Part shown: piece after piece, positions 27,106-42,400 of the stretch
Layout: every line of letters starts with the position of its first letter
Position numbering within the stretch: position 1 is the first letter of the stretch
Source: Isoetes taiwanensis
Taxonomy: Eukaryota > Streptophyta > Lycopodiopsida > Isoetales > Isoetaceae
Direction: 5' to 3'
DNA length: 64,000 nucleotides
Assembly (NCBI GenBank): GCA_021234155.1
Contig: JAJEKV010000002.1
Coordinates: 20,397,761 to 20,461,760 of the forward strand
The notes under the pieces: model-generated
Told to the model about the DNA's origin: nothing
The model's input: the letters and a program-made list of their open reading frames with translations, nothing else
The model's database searches: none
Translations under genes and position numbers: made by a program

Positions 27106-30100
27106 GATAAAAAAAACACACAAGCATATCTTGTTGAACAAGACCATTAAGGCCAATATTGCAAAATAACTAAAGCCAATATTGCAAGATAACCAAACAA
27201 GGCCAATATTGCAAGATAACAAAAAGTGATATCCACTGGACCTACAAATGGCGTCAATTGACATGCAAATTAACTTCAAATAGCATTGAGCAACAAGCGA
27301 TGATTGATCAACTGATATATGAAAATTTTTGCACTAAAACAACTCTCGTGTTTCAAACCTATTATCTTAGAAGCCATCATGGTACAAGTGTGTGCTTATG
27401 TTATGATCCGAGATGATAGTAATCACGACAGAGCATTGTTTGCAACAACCGTGCATTCAATCCACATTTTCAGGGTGATTGTTAAGAATGCTACAATACT
27501 AGAGCTTTCAAGTCAAGTGCAATACTAGAGCTCTCAAGTAGGATATGTTCTAATATGGTGGCATATCAAAATATGGGATGTCCTTGCATCCCATTTGTAA
27601 CCAAAGTGCCATTAGACCATCATGTGGAGAAGATTCTCTTAGACCATGTGGAGAAGATGATTCTATACGCAGTTCCTTGATTTTCTTAATCTGTTACCAA
27701 AGGTAAAAGACCTCTAGTTCCCTGGGGAAATATAAGAGTTTTACGACCTATAATTGAGTACAATCAGCAAACATGAAAAGCTGAAGTCTGAAATTATTAT
27801 ACTTGGCCTTTGAAAGTGCATATTATGAAAGCTCTAATTCCATAAACATAAAATTTACTATGAAGAAGTGACAAAGATTCATTATGTCTGCTGTTAGTGA
27901 AAGTTAGATTAAAGAGCTAGCTGCAGTAAGGCACCTAAAAAAAGAGATTGGAGAATTGAACCCCATGCCCAGAAGACTATTTTTTCCTCAGTCTAGGAAG
28001 TCAATAAATTTCCCTTCAAAAAGTGAGGCTTGTTTAGAATAGAACTTTCAAGTTCTGGATCGACCTATACAAACATTAAAGTCTCCAACAAGACTCTTGT
28101 ATGATTTCATGAAACGAATTGACACCCCAAACACGAAATGATTTGACACCCCAAAATTTAAATATCAAAATGTAATGCCCAGGATATGAGAGATCAAACA
28201 GAATACTTGAAGAAGAATTCTAGAAAGGAAGGAGGTTCTTATTTGCCACAGTTGGCTGTAATGCCCAGGTTATGAGAGATCACACAGACGAAGAATTCTA
28301 GAAAGGAAGGAGGTTCTTATTTGCCACAATTGGCAGTTAGAGACACAGAGAGCATGCAATCTTATTTCTGGATAATCCTTGAGCTGGAAACGCAGCCACT
28401 AAACCAATAGCACAGCCTGATATCATTCATGATCTTCTCTTATTGAAACAAGCCTGACTTCCGTAAGCAGCACGCAATTTGCCTTCCCAAGATGATCGTT
28501 AATTGACTGAATCCTTTTTTTATTTGTTTATCATAGAACTCCCAACTAATTCATAAGAATTGTTTCCCATCTCCCCAGAATTCATCAAACATATGATCTA
28601 AGGTGCATTTTTCTCATGGCACTCAGAACACTCCCAAGAATTCAGCCCAACTCACAAAATCAGGCTCTATTTGTATTTATTAAAAAGTCCTCGACTTCAT
28701 CTATTTGCCATGCTCTGCTTAAAAGCAAAAGCATGCATCTGCAATGATCTGCTAGTGGTCTAAAGAGATAATCTTGTAACACAGAATCAAAACGATGATA
28801 ACCTTCATCAATTAAACCCCTACAACATGAATTCTTACTTCTTACTCTTAAGTTTTCATAAACTTTTAGCAATAGCAGGTCGCTCGATGCTCAAGTTCTG
28901 CAAAAAAGCAATATGCATCGTCATAACTCCCAACAAGACAAGCTAAAGTTAAATGTAAATAATCTTTAGACATCTTCCTCACAAAGTATTGATGTTCTCA
29001 TTGCATTGTTGGACTGTATGGTTGAGAGACTTTCTCTCGAATCGTTTTCTGTACTATTGAGTAGCAGCTTATCCTCTCTGCCCACTAGAAACCAGCATCT
29101 CAGTCTCATCTACATAAATCTGTACCATTGCTCGCAGTAAACGGTGTGTGCAAGCATATCACCATATCTGGGACTGTGTGTAGTTGTACTATGCACTTGT
29201 ACTGGGCCCTCAACTTTTGTTGTTTTCATCATATATCATGGTTCTTTAAAAGCAGGAATTTTTTAGAAGCTACTGTAGATGTGGTTTCTTTTTACTTACT
29301 GGTTTCAACCGGTAAGAACAACCAATGGGCTAAACTATGTAATGACAGGAAAAAACACAAGAGGTTCGAACCAGCAATTGAACTAAAATTCTCTGGAAAT
29401 TTTGAGTAGCTTCTGCTTGATAGGTTAAATTACACACCTGATTAGTTAGTTAAGTGCAATCGCCTCCAGGCATAGGATGTAAGGCCCCTCTGCACCCCCT
29501 GATAAAATAGCACTCCCCTGTGCCATCTATGATCCTTTACTTCCTCATTCCAAGTTCTGAAGGGCATAAATAACTTCACTTAGGGTCCTCCTTCTCTGTG
29601 CCTCCTTCCCTTGCGTTTATGCTTAAACATTCGAGCAAAATATGATGCATTCGCAAACCTGCTTGTCATAAGCACCAAAAATTCATGCGGATTGTTTCAT
29701 AACAATTGTTTGCTTTGTTTCATAAAATACGAAGAAAGTTAGCGGACAAGACTGCAGCAGGTTACGGCAGGCTGAGGGTCCACTACAGGACTTTCTTGAA
29801 GTTGGAGCTTAATTTGTGACTTTCTTGAAAGGACACAAGCAACTAATTTTCAACATAATTCAGCTAAATCACGCTAAGTCTAAACCAAGAAAGTAATTTC
29901 AAACAAACAAATTAATAACGCCAAAATGGATAGTTAACTGTTCCAAAGAGAAATTGTCAATTCTATTGCATCCAGACTCCATGGAAGCTTAGTCAACAGT
30001 TTAGAGGACCCTATGCAGAGGTATCCTATTATACTGAACATATGCACAGCCCTAAACATGACAAATATATTCTGATGCAATTGCCTGGAAATGGGAAGCT

Positions 30101-30914
30101 GCCAAACTATAATACTCCATCTAGCCACTAGTTTAGAGGATGCCTATGTCTAGCCACTAGTTTAGAGGATGCCCATGCGAGGTACCCTATTATACTCAGT
30201 ATAATCAATGACCCTATAATCCAAGAGAAGATAGGAGGCTTACAAAGCAATATGCAGAGTCATAATCTCAAAAAGGAACCAAGAATTGACCTTGTGCCAA
30301 CACATACACGTTCTTTACCAGTTTGCAACATTATGTGCTGATAATAATTGATTAAAATAAACCTAGGAAGGAAATGGCAGGCTGAAGGAGCGATGAGTGG
30401 CCACATTAGAGATACAAAATGCTGCAGCAAGGTACGTAGATCAAAACGTGGATTGACTACCATTATTGCCCTACATCATAGCAAAGGGGGACGTTTTGGT
30501 CTTTCAAATTCCAAGAATTAATGTAAAAGAGTCAGACATATGCTGATGCATTGAGTTCAAATTGCCCCTTCTTATTTGAAGCATTGAAGGCAGCCGGCAA
30601 CTTAAGAGACATACAGACTGGCATACCTTTGTGTTGACATTGCCATATAAAGGCAAGCACCAGAGAAATAATCACTCAGGCCCTGTTAATCATGTCATGC
30701 AGATGTTTTACTAAAGAATGCATTGCACATGCCTTTGCAGCTAGAACTGACCCCACCACATCTAAACATCAACTTACACTGATTACAGAGCAAACTCTGG
30801 CAAATAGACATGTTGGTCCATACCAAAGTGAGAACCCGAAATGCAAATGGCATAGCAGAGTAACTCACGTCTCAAATGCCAGGACGTCATTATTCTGTGA
30901 TGACGGGAAACATA

Positions 30915-31325
30915 ATCTTGAATATGATCTTAATTAAGGCTGGGTAAAGTATGATAAATAGGAGCTATAAAAACTCTAATTTACCTTTGTGGCGCATCTT
31001 CGGACCTAATCATAGACGACAATCCATACCTTTGTGGAGCATCTTCTGATCTAACCTAGGCGACGGTCCAGAACGGCAATAGAATTTTGGAAACAGTCTA
31101 TTCTAGATCATGATCAAATGGCTTAAGCCACATCCAACTCAAATTATCCTGTGATGCCGGGAACTATGATCTTGAATATGATCTTAATTAACTGGAATAG
31201 ACTTACGATAAATAGAGCTAACAAGGCGTGGAGCATCATAAGGTGTCGATCCATACCTTTGTGGAGCATCTTCTGCTCTAACCTAGGCGACGGTCCAGAA
31301 CGGCCATCGAATTTTGAAGGACCGC
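30915..31325 (+). repeat. Internal tandem repeat inside duplication copy B
   Basis: Two units of about 210-240 bp. Each contains ttgaatatgatcttaatta, a taaatagagctaa-like piece and ctaacctaggcgacggtcc. Copy A has the corresponding sequence in a more diverged arrangement at about 24470-24800. Confidence 0.75.
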
Positions 31326-32935
31326 TTAAGCCATTACCACTCAGATTTTTTTATTTTTTGACACGTGGATAGACTAGCCTCGAGATAAGGGGCCACTCCT
31401 GGTCAGCTGTTGCGCACACCAAAAGACTTTGACAAGGTCAAACTTGCCAGGTATTTGGCAAGGTGAAGCTTAGCTTAGCTTACGTTACTAAGAGCGTAAC
31501 CGGACTTCCACATTCAAAGGTGTCAACCGCAGCTTTCAAAAATCCTTGACCATTTCTGAAAACTCGAAGTTAACTTTTTCAATAACTTTAGAAATAATTT
31601 GAAGTCAGGAGGCCGCATGGGAACGTCGCCTTATTAATGGTAATTGGCAAAGTGCTTTAAGTGTTATATAGTTTTACATTTATAGTAATTTATTTACTTA
31701 AGCTTACATACAAGACTATAGAACAACCTATATTTTGTTACTTATTTATTAATAGAAGCTTTATTGGAAAAACAAGACTAGGCATACATAGATGATAAGA
31801 AGGAAGACCACATGTGAGATCATAGCGTTATTATAGTATTGCATACATAATAGTCAAATAAGAATGAAGATACTAGAAAAGGATGCCCAATGTTCTTATC
31901 ATTGATGGCATTCACAGAGATAATGCTGCTTCAGTAGCTTATTTATGTATTAATATGCGGCATGCGTCACTCAAGCTTCCACATTTTATCATACATATTA
32001 ACAAGAGTCGTTTTAGGCCAAAGATTACTAAAAGCCAGCTTGTTTCTTTCAATTGCATTTGTGAATAAAGGTGAAAATATTATTTTTCGAATTCATTTTG
32101 ACAATAGCTACAATTATTGCATTGCAGTTCATGAACCATAGTCTGGACAATGAACAATGCTGCCTACAAAACTAACATTCAAAGTTACCACTTAGCTAAT
32201 GGTTCTATTTGAGACCACCAGGGGAGTGGTAAAAGGAAAATCTACTGGCTCATAAGATTAAGGGTTGAAATAAAAGGGCAACATATGGATAAGGCAAAGG
32301 TCATAGCTAAAATAATGAGTTATAGCATAATTCGACGGGATAAGCTGACACCTGAAACTAATTCTATGAAGTTGAGTCACATTGTTTTTTTTTGTTTAAT
32401 TGATAAAATCTACAAATCTATTTCTCTTGCTATAACATCGTTCAAGACTGTACTGTTGTACTTAACAAAGAACAACTGAATTTCGTAAATTATTTATTGC
32501 ACCTAGATCATTTGAAATGCAAATAAGGAAATTAGAGCATTTCAACAACAAAGGTGAACAAATAGCGGGAAAGGAAAGACAAAATTTCTGGTAGATAAGA
32601 ATAAAAGCACAAAAAAAAGCTCATCGAATCTAAAAACTCGAGAGGTGATATTTTTATTGCAACTCAAGTGCATAGACTACAATTATGACAATGCATGTTA
32701 CATGTTAAACATATTGAAATGTTAGCACTTACAGATGCAAATCATAACCTCTTCAAATATTATATTTGTATCCTTTAAGAAAGGTTGGATGGACTAGAAC
32801 ATAAACTCGATAAACTTCATCAAGATGGAGCAGATGTTGAAGGTAAAATTGTCAAATAAGCACTAATTTCTCTGCATGAATTGGAGGGTTATTGTACATT
32901 TTTGCCATATAGACTTGAGGGTCTTTAATGGCGTG

Positions 32936-33128
<193 letters not shown>

Positions 33129-33959
33129 TACTTTCCCTGTTTTGTTTAGCTTCCACAAAGATGGAGATTGCTGCATAAAGAAGGTCATTCAGTCTCATAG
33201 TTATAGCCGGCGCCTTATGGACCACTGGGCCCGAACCTAAGTGCGTGACATATAGAAGAAGCATCGATCCCCATGTATTAAGATATATCCATTGTAGCAA
33301 ATAGAAACTCAAAAACGCCAAGGAATATTTGTAATGTGTGAAAATGGTCAACTAAGACGTACTTGTAACCTTCACAATCTAGAAGTTGGGTAGTGGTCGT
33401 GTATTGCGTGTAGTGCAATGTTTATGTACTATAGTGTGTAGTGCATGTTGTGTGTAGTGCATGTGCAACCTATTCTAACTGGAATGTTAAAATGTTAGCT
33501 TATAATGAGAGTTGTACTCACCTTGGGCGGCCCATTGTTTTTGCTACTGATTGATCTTGGGTATGCTGTCTTCAGCACTATGTCCTTCCAATGGCTCAAT
33601 ACAGATTAATGTGTGATCACATTATTCCTATATCAGTATTTTAATATGATATTATAACATTTGACTGCACTCTTGCATGAACCTTTTTATTGCGCTTGGC
33701 AATGGGAGGGTAGATTGATACGAAGTAATAAAAGATTTAGAGCCTAGATTATAAGAAATCCCAACAAAAGGCAAGTATCTAGCAAAAAGGTTGAGATTGC
33801 AGAAATACTGAGCTAGCATTGAATAGCAATACAAATGGGCTCGAAACACCATTGGGCCTAGTCGTAGAGCTGTTTTTCTCATCCATTTCATCTTCATTTA
33901 ACCGGCTTCTTGTTTTTCTTGTCTACCTTATCTTCATTTAGCAAACTTGCTATTTTCGC

Positions 33960-35620
33960 CAATAAAACATGGCGGGCAGTATTTCTGGGCTATAATTCAT
34001 CCAAGCGGTTTGTAGATGGGTGCCTTGCTTCATCTACTGATAGCACGTGCATAACCAACCATATTATACATGCTGAACTGATAGCAATCTATGAAAAGAT
34101 AGTTCTATGGAACAGCTCATCAAAATCCATGGAAGCATTTAGCATCCTCTAGAGAGGCACATTTTACATGCATAATTAATAATGCATGCATGCTCTCTAT
34201 TTAGAGCTGGTTTTGTAGCATGTGAATAAAAAATAAGTGGTCACCTCATGTATATTGCAGCATTTTGTTTGAAAGAGTTGAACATAACATTTTAAAAAAA
34301 AATCTGATTGTATTATGACAGGTTTTTTTCAAAATTAAGTAATCATCGTAGTCCAAGAAACAATATTTTTTGGGGCATTTGGCCTGGTACGTGGACAATA
34401 CGTTATGTCATGATATTCAACAACTTATGCCATGATAGTCAACAAAGATTAATTAGAAATCTCCATCAAGCATCTCATCATCAACCACCATATGTCATCC
34501 CTTCATGTCAATATACAACGGTCTTCTTGAGCACAATCTAATTATTCGAGGACAGAGATCATGTCAATGATGGAAGAATTAACCAACTTGGAAGCAATAG
34601 AAGCATCAATGGCAAAGTGGGCAGTGCATAACCCATTTTCATTGCAATCATGGCAGGGCAAGAGTTTTCCAGAATCATTAAATCATTTTGCAAATACTAC
34701 TGCATTCTAGGCAAAGAATAAACCTCATTCCATCACATCCATCTCATGCCTTGGTACATACTTTTTGAGGCAGCGAAATAAGTGACTTTTGCAAAATGTT
34801 ACGATCATGTGCGCCTCTAATGTATCTATCTCTAATGAACAACTTGGGGGCAGTAGCAGACTTTCGCATAACATTTCTACTTTCTTCCCGAATCCTGCAT
34901 CAATAGATATATCCCGCTCATCAGATTGGTGGTCGTTCTAAATATAGCCTTAGGTAAATGACAACCTTTAATACTCTGACCCTGTTCCTGAACCATATAA
35001 TCTTTAGTAGGAAATGAAAAATCAGGCCTTTAATGTACTGATGATCTTTAAGATTCGTATAATACTTTTCATGTTAAAAGTTAGAGCCTATGGCGTCGAA
35101 AGTGCCAGGCTAAGTGTAGAAACAAATGGTAAGAACAACATCGATGTCCATAATCCTACTAATTCTAAAACTTCCCTACAACAAAGCCAAGAGCACCTGT
35201 TGACAAACAGAAATACGTTAGAATAAAATCAAAGATACAAACAAACCTAACTCCAAATTATCACTTAGAAAACCATTTAATACAGAAACAGATAGAACAT
35301 TCATAGCCACCTATGCATGTCAACTACAATAGCTTTTTCATAGTATGACGAACGGCTTCTAGTTTTGAATTCTTTGAATTGATGCAACATGATATAAGCC
35401 TAAAGATGCTGCAAAGTATCTACCACAACTGCAACTAAATGTCAATCTCTATCTTCCTATCCTGTATTACGTGTGCCTCTAATGGATCTGTGCCACTTTC
35501 ATTGCCTTGTTTGGCTCTAACAGTTACCTAGAAAGGGGTATACAGGAAAGTCTTTCTTCTAGCAAGATAAAGCAGGCAGCAAAAAAACCCATACAAAGTT
35601 ATCTAAGGAGAGAACACCAA
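33960..35620. other. AT-rich spacer
   Basis: No gene recognised. A frame at 33910-34152 includes RAVFLGYNSSKRF, which faintly recalls a copia post-integrase motif, but nothing around it supports that. Confidence 0.35.
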
Positions 35621-35720
35621 TGTGGCCACAGGCTTGTGCTTTGTTAATGTGGTTAATGTGGCCACATTCTATTTGTTCCTGTGCCCTTGGTGGTTAATGT
35701 GGCCATATTAATGTGCTCAG
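35620..35720 (-). repeat. GGCCACATTAACC cluster, reverse orientation
   Basis: Four or five copies in the GGTTAATGTGGCC orientation. The intervening sequence is attctatttgttcctgtgcc and ttggtgg. The reverse complement matches 48565-48650, where accac(c)agagcac and gaacaaatagatt occur in the same order. The two clusters therefore form a long inverted pair around 35.7-48.5 kb. Confidence 0.85.
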
Positions 35721-35879
35721 ATTAATCTGGCAGGACATTGCAAGCAGATACACTCCATTTCATAAAAGTCCAAGAACAGGACAGAAAATCATATACACAT
35801 GAAATCAGATGTTTTCAGCAAATGTGTTTTCAAAAAATAATATATACATGAAATCAGTTGTTTTCAGCAAATGCTGCCT

Positions 35880-36460
35880 ATTTCTTGACCTTTCCCTTGC
35901 CATTTCTAGCATTGCTTTTAGCTGCTTTCTTTGTGCTCATTAATGTCTTTTGCAATTTGCCCAACACAATGCTGTAGGCTTGCCTGCAATTTGCAACCTG
36001 CACCTTGCTAAACCAGTCTGGACTGACCTGCAGATGTGAAGAAATCAATTAAGGGAAGCACAACTCAAGACAAAAGGTTCACTGGTTTTATAGATTACCT
36101 CACGAGTTTCTTGTGTGGAACCATTGACAATGAATTGTTTAATAAATTTTCATGCACAGAGAATGTGTAGATTCCACCGTCTGAACCATTATCCTGTTCA
36201 GGATTGCGCATTTCAAGCATTGGTACTGAGAGCCAATCAGGATAGACAGAGCCCCAAACCTCATGAACCTGTCCTATGAACATGTTCTATGATTTACTAA
36301 TATTAGATTTAAAAAGACAACACAAAAATCAGTATGAGTCTAGAATTTTGATGCCTTACTCTGCCAAATGAGCTATGACTCCAAAGGGAATACCGGTTTC
36401 CGAGTGAGTCGGAAGCACACCGGTGCGAGCTTTGTTCCAACAAATTGCAGATGTCTACAT
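35880..36460 (-). pseudogene. 3' exons of an unrecognised multi-exon gene
   Basis: Three exon-like blocks are seen on the minus strand. 36454-36360 has an acceptor TAG and a donor GTAAGG and encodes TSAICWNKARTG and GIPFGVIAHLAE. 36260-36099 includes VYPDWLSVPMLEMRNPEQD and IYTFSVHENLLNNSLSMVP and has a donor AG/GTAATC. The last block ends at 35880 with SPDWFSKVQVANCRQAYS, a Lys-rich tail and a stop. The last two join in phase if the acceptor is the GTCAG near 36027. I do not recognise the family. It may be the 3' end of the gene whose other exon-like pieces lie at 46260-47210, with the 6.8-kb transposon between. The junction between the first two blocks does not fit in phase, so damage is likely. 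Confidence 0.4.
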
Positions 36461-36939
36461 CTCCACAAGATAAACAAACTCCGAAGTGAAAACTACGGCA
36501 AGAATGCAAGAAAGAACATCAATTTCAAAGATAGAGCAAAGACATTTAAATTGATGATGTACTTGGCACATACTGCTCTGAGCTCAATTTGGGAGGAAGC
36601 ATTCTCTTCCACAAGGTATCTACATGCCTTAAAATGAAAGGAGCAGAGAAGGATGAAAAAATTGGTGGTACTTATGAGATTCCGGAGGTATAATGTGAGA
36701 TAAAATCTTGTTTTTGGGGACAATTAGCACAGGGGAAACAATAAAAAATATTGCAGCCAAAGCAAATAAAGGACTTATATAAAATAAGATCCGACAGACT
36801 CCTCGTTCACCCAAGAAGCACCAACTTTCTCTGGATTGTCAGTCAGTACCCCAGTGTTCGAATGCGAGTGCATCTGCCTTGCGGGACTCCTCAAGACCAC
36901 GCGGGACTCCTCAAGTGCAGTGGCCAGATACAACAATAG

Positions 36940-39085
36940 GAAACACATTCTGTTTCTTCTGACCTGCTAGATTTGACCGTTCTTTTCTTGGCAGACAGGA
37001 ACACGGTTTGCAGGTCTTCGACCTTCTGTAAGAAATCTGGACTCAGCACAAAGTCGGCTTCAAAGGTCAGGAGGTTCTATGACTTCCTTATTGGATCCCG
37101 GGGCTATCATCAACAAGATGAATAGTAATGGTGCCCAGCGTTGCTGGGCATAAGTTGGGAGTCTGTGAATGTTTTGGCCTCAAAGAAAAAAGCGTGCAGT
37201 AATAATATATCTTTTTTAAATTTTTATTAAAACAGAAATTTTTCAAAGGTTTAATAACGCTCTTAAGAATCTAGCTCCTTCATGTTAGGTAGTGTTGCAT
37301 CGGTATCTCTGAGAGCTTTGAGAAGAACGGGATGGTGCTTGGTCATAGCAATTCCGAGGCTTTCCTTCTCAACGGGTAGTGGGATTGAACAGATGTTTCA
37401 AATACTATCCCAAGACTGGGCCCAATAGAACCTAATAAAATGGTCTTAATATATCAACTTATCACTACAATACAAATCGTTAGTAAATCACCTTGATATG
37501 TCAACCCCTTACGTTGTAGTTGCCCTTCCTAAGGAATTCCTCATACGATTTCGATGAAGGCCATTTGATAGCAAAATTTAAGAACCAGATCCTACCTGTA
37601 TCTTCTTCTTAAGGAATTTGCCATAATGTTTGGGTGAAGACCATTGGAAAGCAAATACCAGATTCCACCTATGTCTGTAAAGATTAATAACCAAATATTA
37701 ATGCCCCTTAAATTTATTGCACACTTATGCTCCCTTATAAACTCTATAGTACGTTAATTTGTAGTTCCATTTTTTTCTAAGATATCCATGTCTTTAAACA
37801 AATCATAAGGGTAATGTTATTGGCAAAATCTTGTTGATGATCTCCTTTAATCAAATCATAAGGGTAATGTTATTGGCAAAATCTTGTCGTCGAGTCTCTA
37901 AAACTGTGTCAAATTGAGCCAAAGTAAAATTGATGTGCATTGCAATTGCACCAAGTACATATTAATTTGGTGAGTTTATATGTCTTTGTGATAGAACTCA
38001 ATTTTGTAAATGTGTATCACCTTATATGTAAGTAGTTTGTCTAAGACCTAGCTGATATTGGGCCACATTACTATCGCCAAGTGAAATGTAATTTTAGTCT
38101 AACTTTATGACTGATAGAATTTATTTCCCCAAACGTGTCACACCTTATTGCATTTAAATAGTTTAGTTTGTCTGATTTGTACAAACCTTGTTTTTTATGA
38201 GGCATCACATTTTCTAAGTTGTTACAAATGTTCAACAATTAATCAAAATGTTATAAATGTTCAACAATTAATCATTGTTAGGTAAAGATTTTCAGCCACA
38301 AACCGTTGGAAACTGATTGGTTGAACCGTCGTCGAATGACCTTCAACATGTTGAAAAAGATTAAACATGATACATGAAGGGACTTACCATTTTAGCAATG
38401 GGCAAATCAATGTATTTTCAAATAAACCAAAACAGAATCACAATCTGAAGTTCACCCTTGGCAACATATGAAAATCTCTTAGACAGAATCTTTTAGACAA
38501 CTATGTTACACAATCTACATATGCATGGTTCATGGACATATGGGCAACTTTAGTAGCAGAACATGAATTACAGACTGATCATGGGAAGGACCAATTTTTT
38601 CCTCAAGACCTTGCAACCACAGCATAGCATGACTTCACCCTGCACGCATCTAGTCCAGGATCCAACCATACATATTTTTTATGACAATATTATGTCAGTC
38701 TGCCTCAAACACATGCAGCCTGCAACAAACAGTGGGAATAACAAACTAAAAAAGTATCAGAAGGAAATGGATACAAACTAACAAAAAATGTTTGAGAAAA
38801 AAACTGAGAATGAGTAGGAAAAATGTGGGTTAACTTTTAGAGGCAGAAAATGAGATTGTGCTTGCCAGTAGATACGCCACTCAAATGGCTTGCCAAAATA
38901 ACTATATGTCTTTGAATGTGAAATAAGCATGCAAAAAAAGGCATTGGAAATAATACATGACAGAGGACTGGATGTAGAAGTTAATTAGAAAAATAAAGGG
39001 GATGGGGATCTGCCTAGCATCTTGAAGAAAGAATGAGCAGAATTACCATTGTGCTCTTATATGATGCATAAAATAGGCATTGTAG
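36940..39085. other. AT-rich spacer left of the 6.8-kb transposon
   Basis: No gene seen. It holds a local direct duplication of about 40 bp: caaatcataagggtaatgtt, then attggcaaaatcttg, at 37799-37835 and 37853-37889. Confidence 0.4.
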
Positions 39086-39409
39086 AGGGGTTGGGTGAAA
39101 GTATGCTGGTGGGTATCAAATAAACGCGGTGCTGAACCCAGCACCAGCACCCTTCATACTATTTTTTTCCACCCTTCACCAAATGAAGTCTAACCCTGCC
39201 TATGCCCGTCACTTCACATAGGGCGTACCCGTTTCAATCATAACCTGCTTACCGCCCACCGTAACTAATGACTGTGACCCGAAGGGATTTTTGAATTTGT
39301 AATTTGCAACCGTGCTCCCCACCTTTTGCTACTCCAGCCAAATAGCCCGCGGAGAAGAAGCTCGAGAATTTCCGCATTCACTCTAGTATTCCAAAACTCA
39401 AACGCACTA

Positions 39410-42400
39410 TGGTGAAGAAGGTTGTTAATCCGCCCAGCTCAAAGGCAATTCCAATGGATGCCATGCAGGGGTAAAGCAAAATGCACCGCCAATTTTGATA
39501 GCTTACGATGCCCCTGTTAATTTGTTTTCTTGATTTCTTTCAGCCCGGAAGGAACATGCCCCTAAGACCCGGACTGGGCCGATTGCCGAACCGAGGAGGA
39601 CTTCCATACTTATCGGGTCTATCAAACGAGGGTGTGCATCCCTCTCTCAATTCGAACGGATGTGATATCCGCAGCCAGAGTATAATGAGGTGCAGGACAC
39701 CAATGGTGTCATTCCCAACAAGACATCCATCGACAAAAGTAAGGCGAGCATGAAGAAGCTCTAATTGAGCTGTTGAGCAAGATATACCCAGAAGGGTTGA
39801 AGAATAGAGAAGTAAGGAAGACGGTTTCCTTTTTATTTGCATTCAACAACCGCCCGAGGGACAAGCGTAATCCCAAAATTTCAAGGTCAATTGGGCAAGT
39901 GATGGCGGCAAAAAAGCGAGCCTATTCGACCAAGATCAAGAGTGAACCCAAACCAAAAACCGCCCCGGTGAACACAAAGTGAGAGCCCAGCAAATCCACG
40001 TGCAGACAACAAGACCAAAGCATAGCGAGAAAGCCCGACCTCGGCGAGTAATTCTTTGTAAAATTAGAAGGAGGTTGTCATTCGGGAATACTTGCAATGT
40101 GTCCAGCAAAGATTCTCAGCTTATGGGAAAAATATTTCCGTCCGGAAAGCATGATCCAAGATATGCAGGAAGCCCTAAAATGCAAAGGAGAATGACCTAG
40201 TGTCAAAGAAGGAACAGTCGCACAATCTCGTGCAAAGGGAAGCTTCTTCTACCGCAGAGGGGAAGTTGAAGACCATAAAGGATAATATTGCACGCCTTCA
40301 AGCTACCGCCAGATCCCAATGCGTGTCTCTCACGAGATTCATTCTTTGGAGAGGGAGAAAGATATGGCGTAATATATCTTTGAAGTCCCTACTTGAAATG
40401 GGGGTGGGCCAATAGATCAAACCCGTGGTGTAGAAAAGGTGGGTCGCACTAACCGCGAGATTGCCAACAACGAGTCCCTCCTTGCAAAAGCCCAAAGAAA
40501 GACTTACGAATGTCACCAGGTGAGGGAGATGACCAAGAAAAATGATCACCGGTCGGCATCACTCCAATACCATTCCGATTGCCAATTGGAGATGAGGAGA
40601 GATGCTCCACCCGGTCTTGCATTCGGGGATGATTACACCCTCGACTGCTGCGGATGAAATGTGGACATCATTATCACGTTAGCTGCACCCGGTTTGCTCA
40701 TGGAAAAAGGATGCTTTTGCCTCGGTGCAGAGACCATTCCTCACGGGGTTAGTGCGGGGGAAATAGGTAAGCTTAATACTGATGAAAGCGAGAAGTGTTG
40801 CATCTTTGGAACATCTCACAAAACCGAGAAGAAGATAATTGATGTTGATGAGCATGTAGCCACAACTCCCGATAGCGGCGAGGAAAAGGAAACAGTCAAC
40901 ACATCAAAAAGTAAAAGGACCCGGGATCAGCCAAGCACAAGTCCACAAGGGTTCACACTCCACAATAAAGACATGGGAAAAAGGTACATGCCTATTTTCG
41001 GGCCTCGATTTTGAATTGGCGGCATTAGAAGGTCTTTGTAGACATTGGACGACAAACTACCGGCCAGCTTGACAGACACCTAAAGACACTGGCGACCTGT
41101 CTTTGGAGACACCAAAGCATCACGAGAATCAAGGGGAGATTCAAGTAGTAATGATGGTGCCAACAATTATATTATAGTTCCAAATTCTGCATTTGCCTCT
41201 ACAAAGGCCTCCTCTAACACTTTGCTTCTGCGGGGAAGGAAAACGATGGCGAAGATGTCGGCAATCGATTCGAACGATCGTTAAGCGGTGAGAGCAGTTG
41301 ACACGGTCCAAGGGCGGGAAGGTTGTGGAAGAAGAAAGTGAGGGTGAGTCGAAAAAATGACCTTGATGAGGGCGTCCCTATAGAAGTATCATTTGGAAAA
41401 AAAAAAGCAAGGCTAATGTAATTTTGCCTTATGTATTTTCGAACCGGCAAACCTTGATTTTGCAAGACAACCCTAAACCATCAGCCAAAAGGTTTTGTTC
41501 AAACAATTAATATATTTGATCCCCGTTTTATTCCACCTTTAATGTGCAAATTTTGGTTTGGATTATTCATTCAACTTAGGCTTCTAAAAACTTGTCCGCG
41601 AAAAAGAAGGCAGCCAATGGTTATACTTAGTGAATCGATGAAGAAGACAATACGAGATAAAGAAGTGCCAAGACAAACTCTAACATACAAAAGGTGCCTG
41701 TTATCTGTTACATTTGAATGTGTATTCTCTATAAATTTCAGTTGTTAATTGGAGCTCATCCTTGCATGCGGGGAGAACAAGGCAATTAATGAATGAAGAA
41801 ACAGGGACAAAGGCAACGCAAGGGTTACCGATAGCCAGGAAACACCCATACATTGGGGGCGGGGAGATACTAATAAGGATGTATCGACTATGGCTATCGG
41901 CCTCTCCCATCATCCGGTAGCAAAGATAAAGCCCGAGTCCAAAGAGGTCGCGAAGAATGTCCAAAGACCTCCCTCGATAGCACTTCCCACAGAGTTCAAC
42001 ATACATCGCAAGACGTACAAGCACGATGCAGCACACATCGACAGTGGTTGAAAACGTCGAGGGATGGACACCCAGACGGAAGTGCATGGTGCTTGACATA
42101 AATGGTGTACTGGCACAGACACAACAGAGGAGAATGAACGGGAAAATCTTGCCTCCACCACAAACGAAGCATGTTGTAAAAAGAAAACCGCAAGTAAGTA
42201 CCTCATTTGCGCACCGGGGGTATCATGAGTTTGTGGAGTGGGCAATGCAGGTTTGATATTGTGATTTGGAGTGCTTCTCTACTTCGGAATACAAAAGATA
42301 TGGTGGATGCATTGTTCCCTGATTTGCAGACCAGATTCTTGAAGGTATATGGTCAAGAGCATTGCTATGCATGCGAGCATCCAACCAGCAAAGACAAGCA

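Noticed and set aside
33910-34152. RAVFLGYNSSKRF as a copia post-integrase motif
   Set aside because: No integrase, reverse transcriptase or LTR lies nearby; a single short resemblance is not enough.
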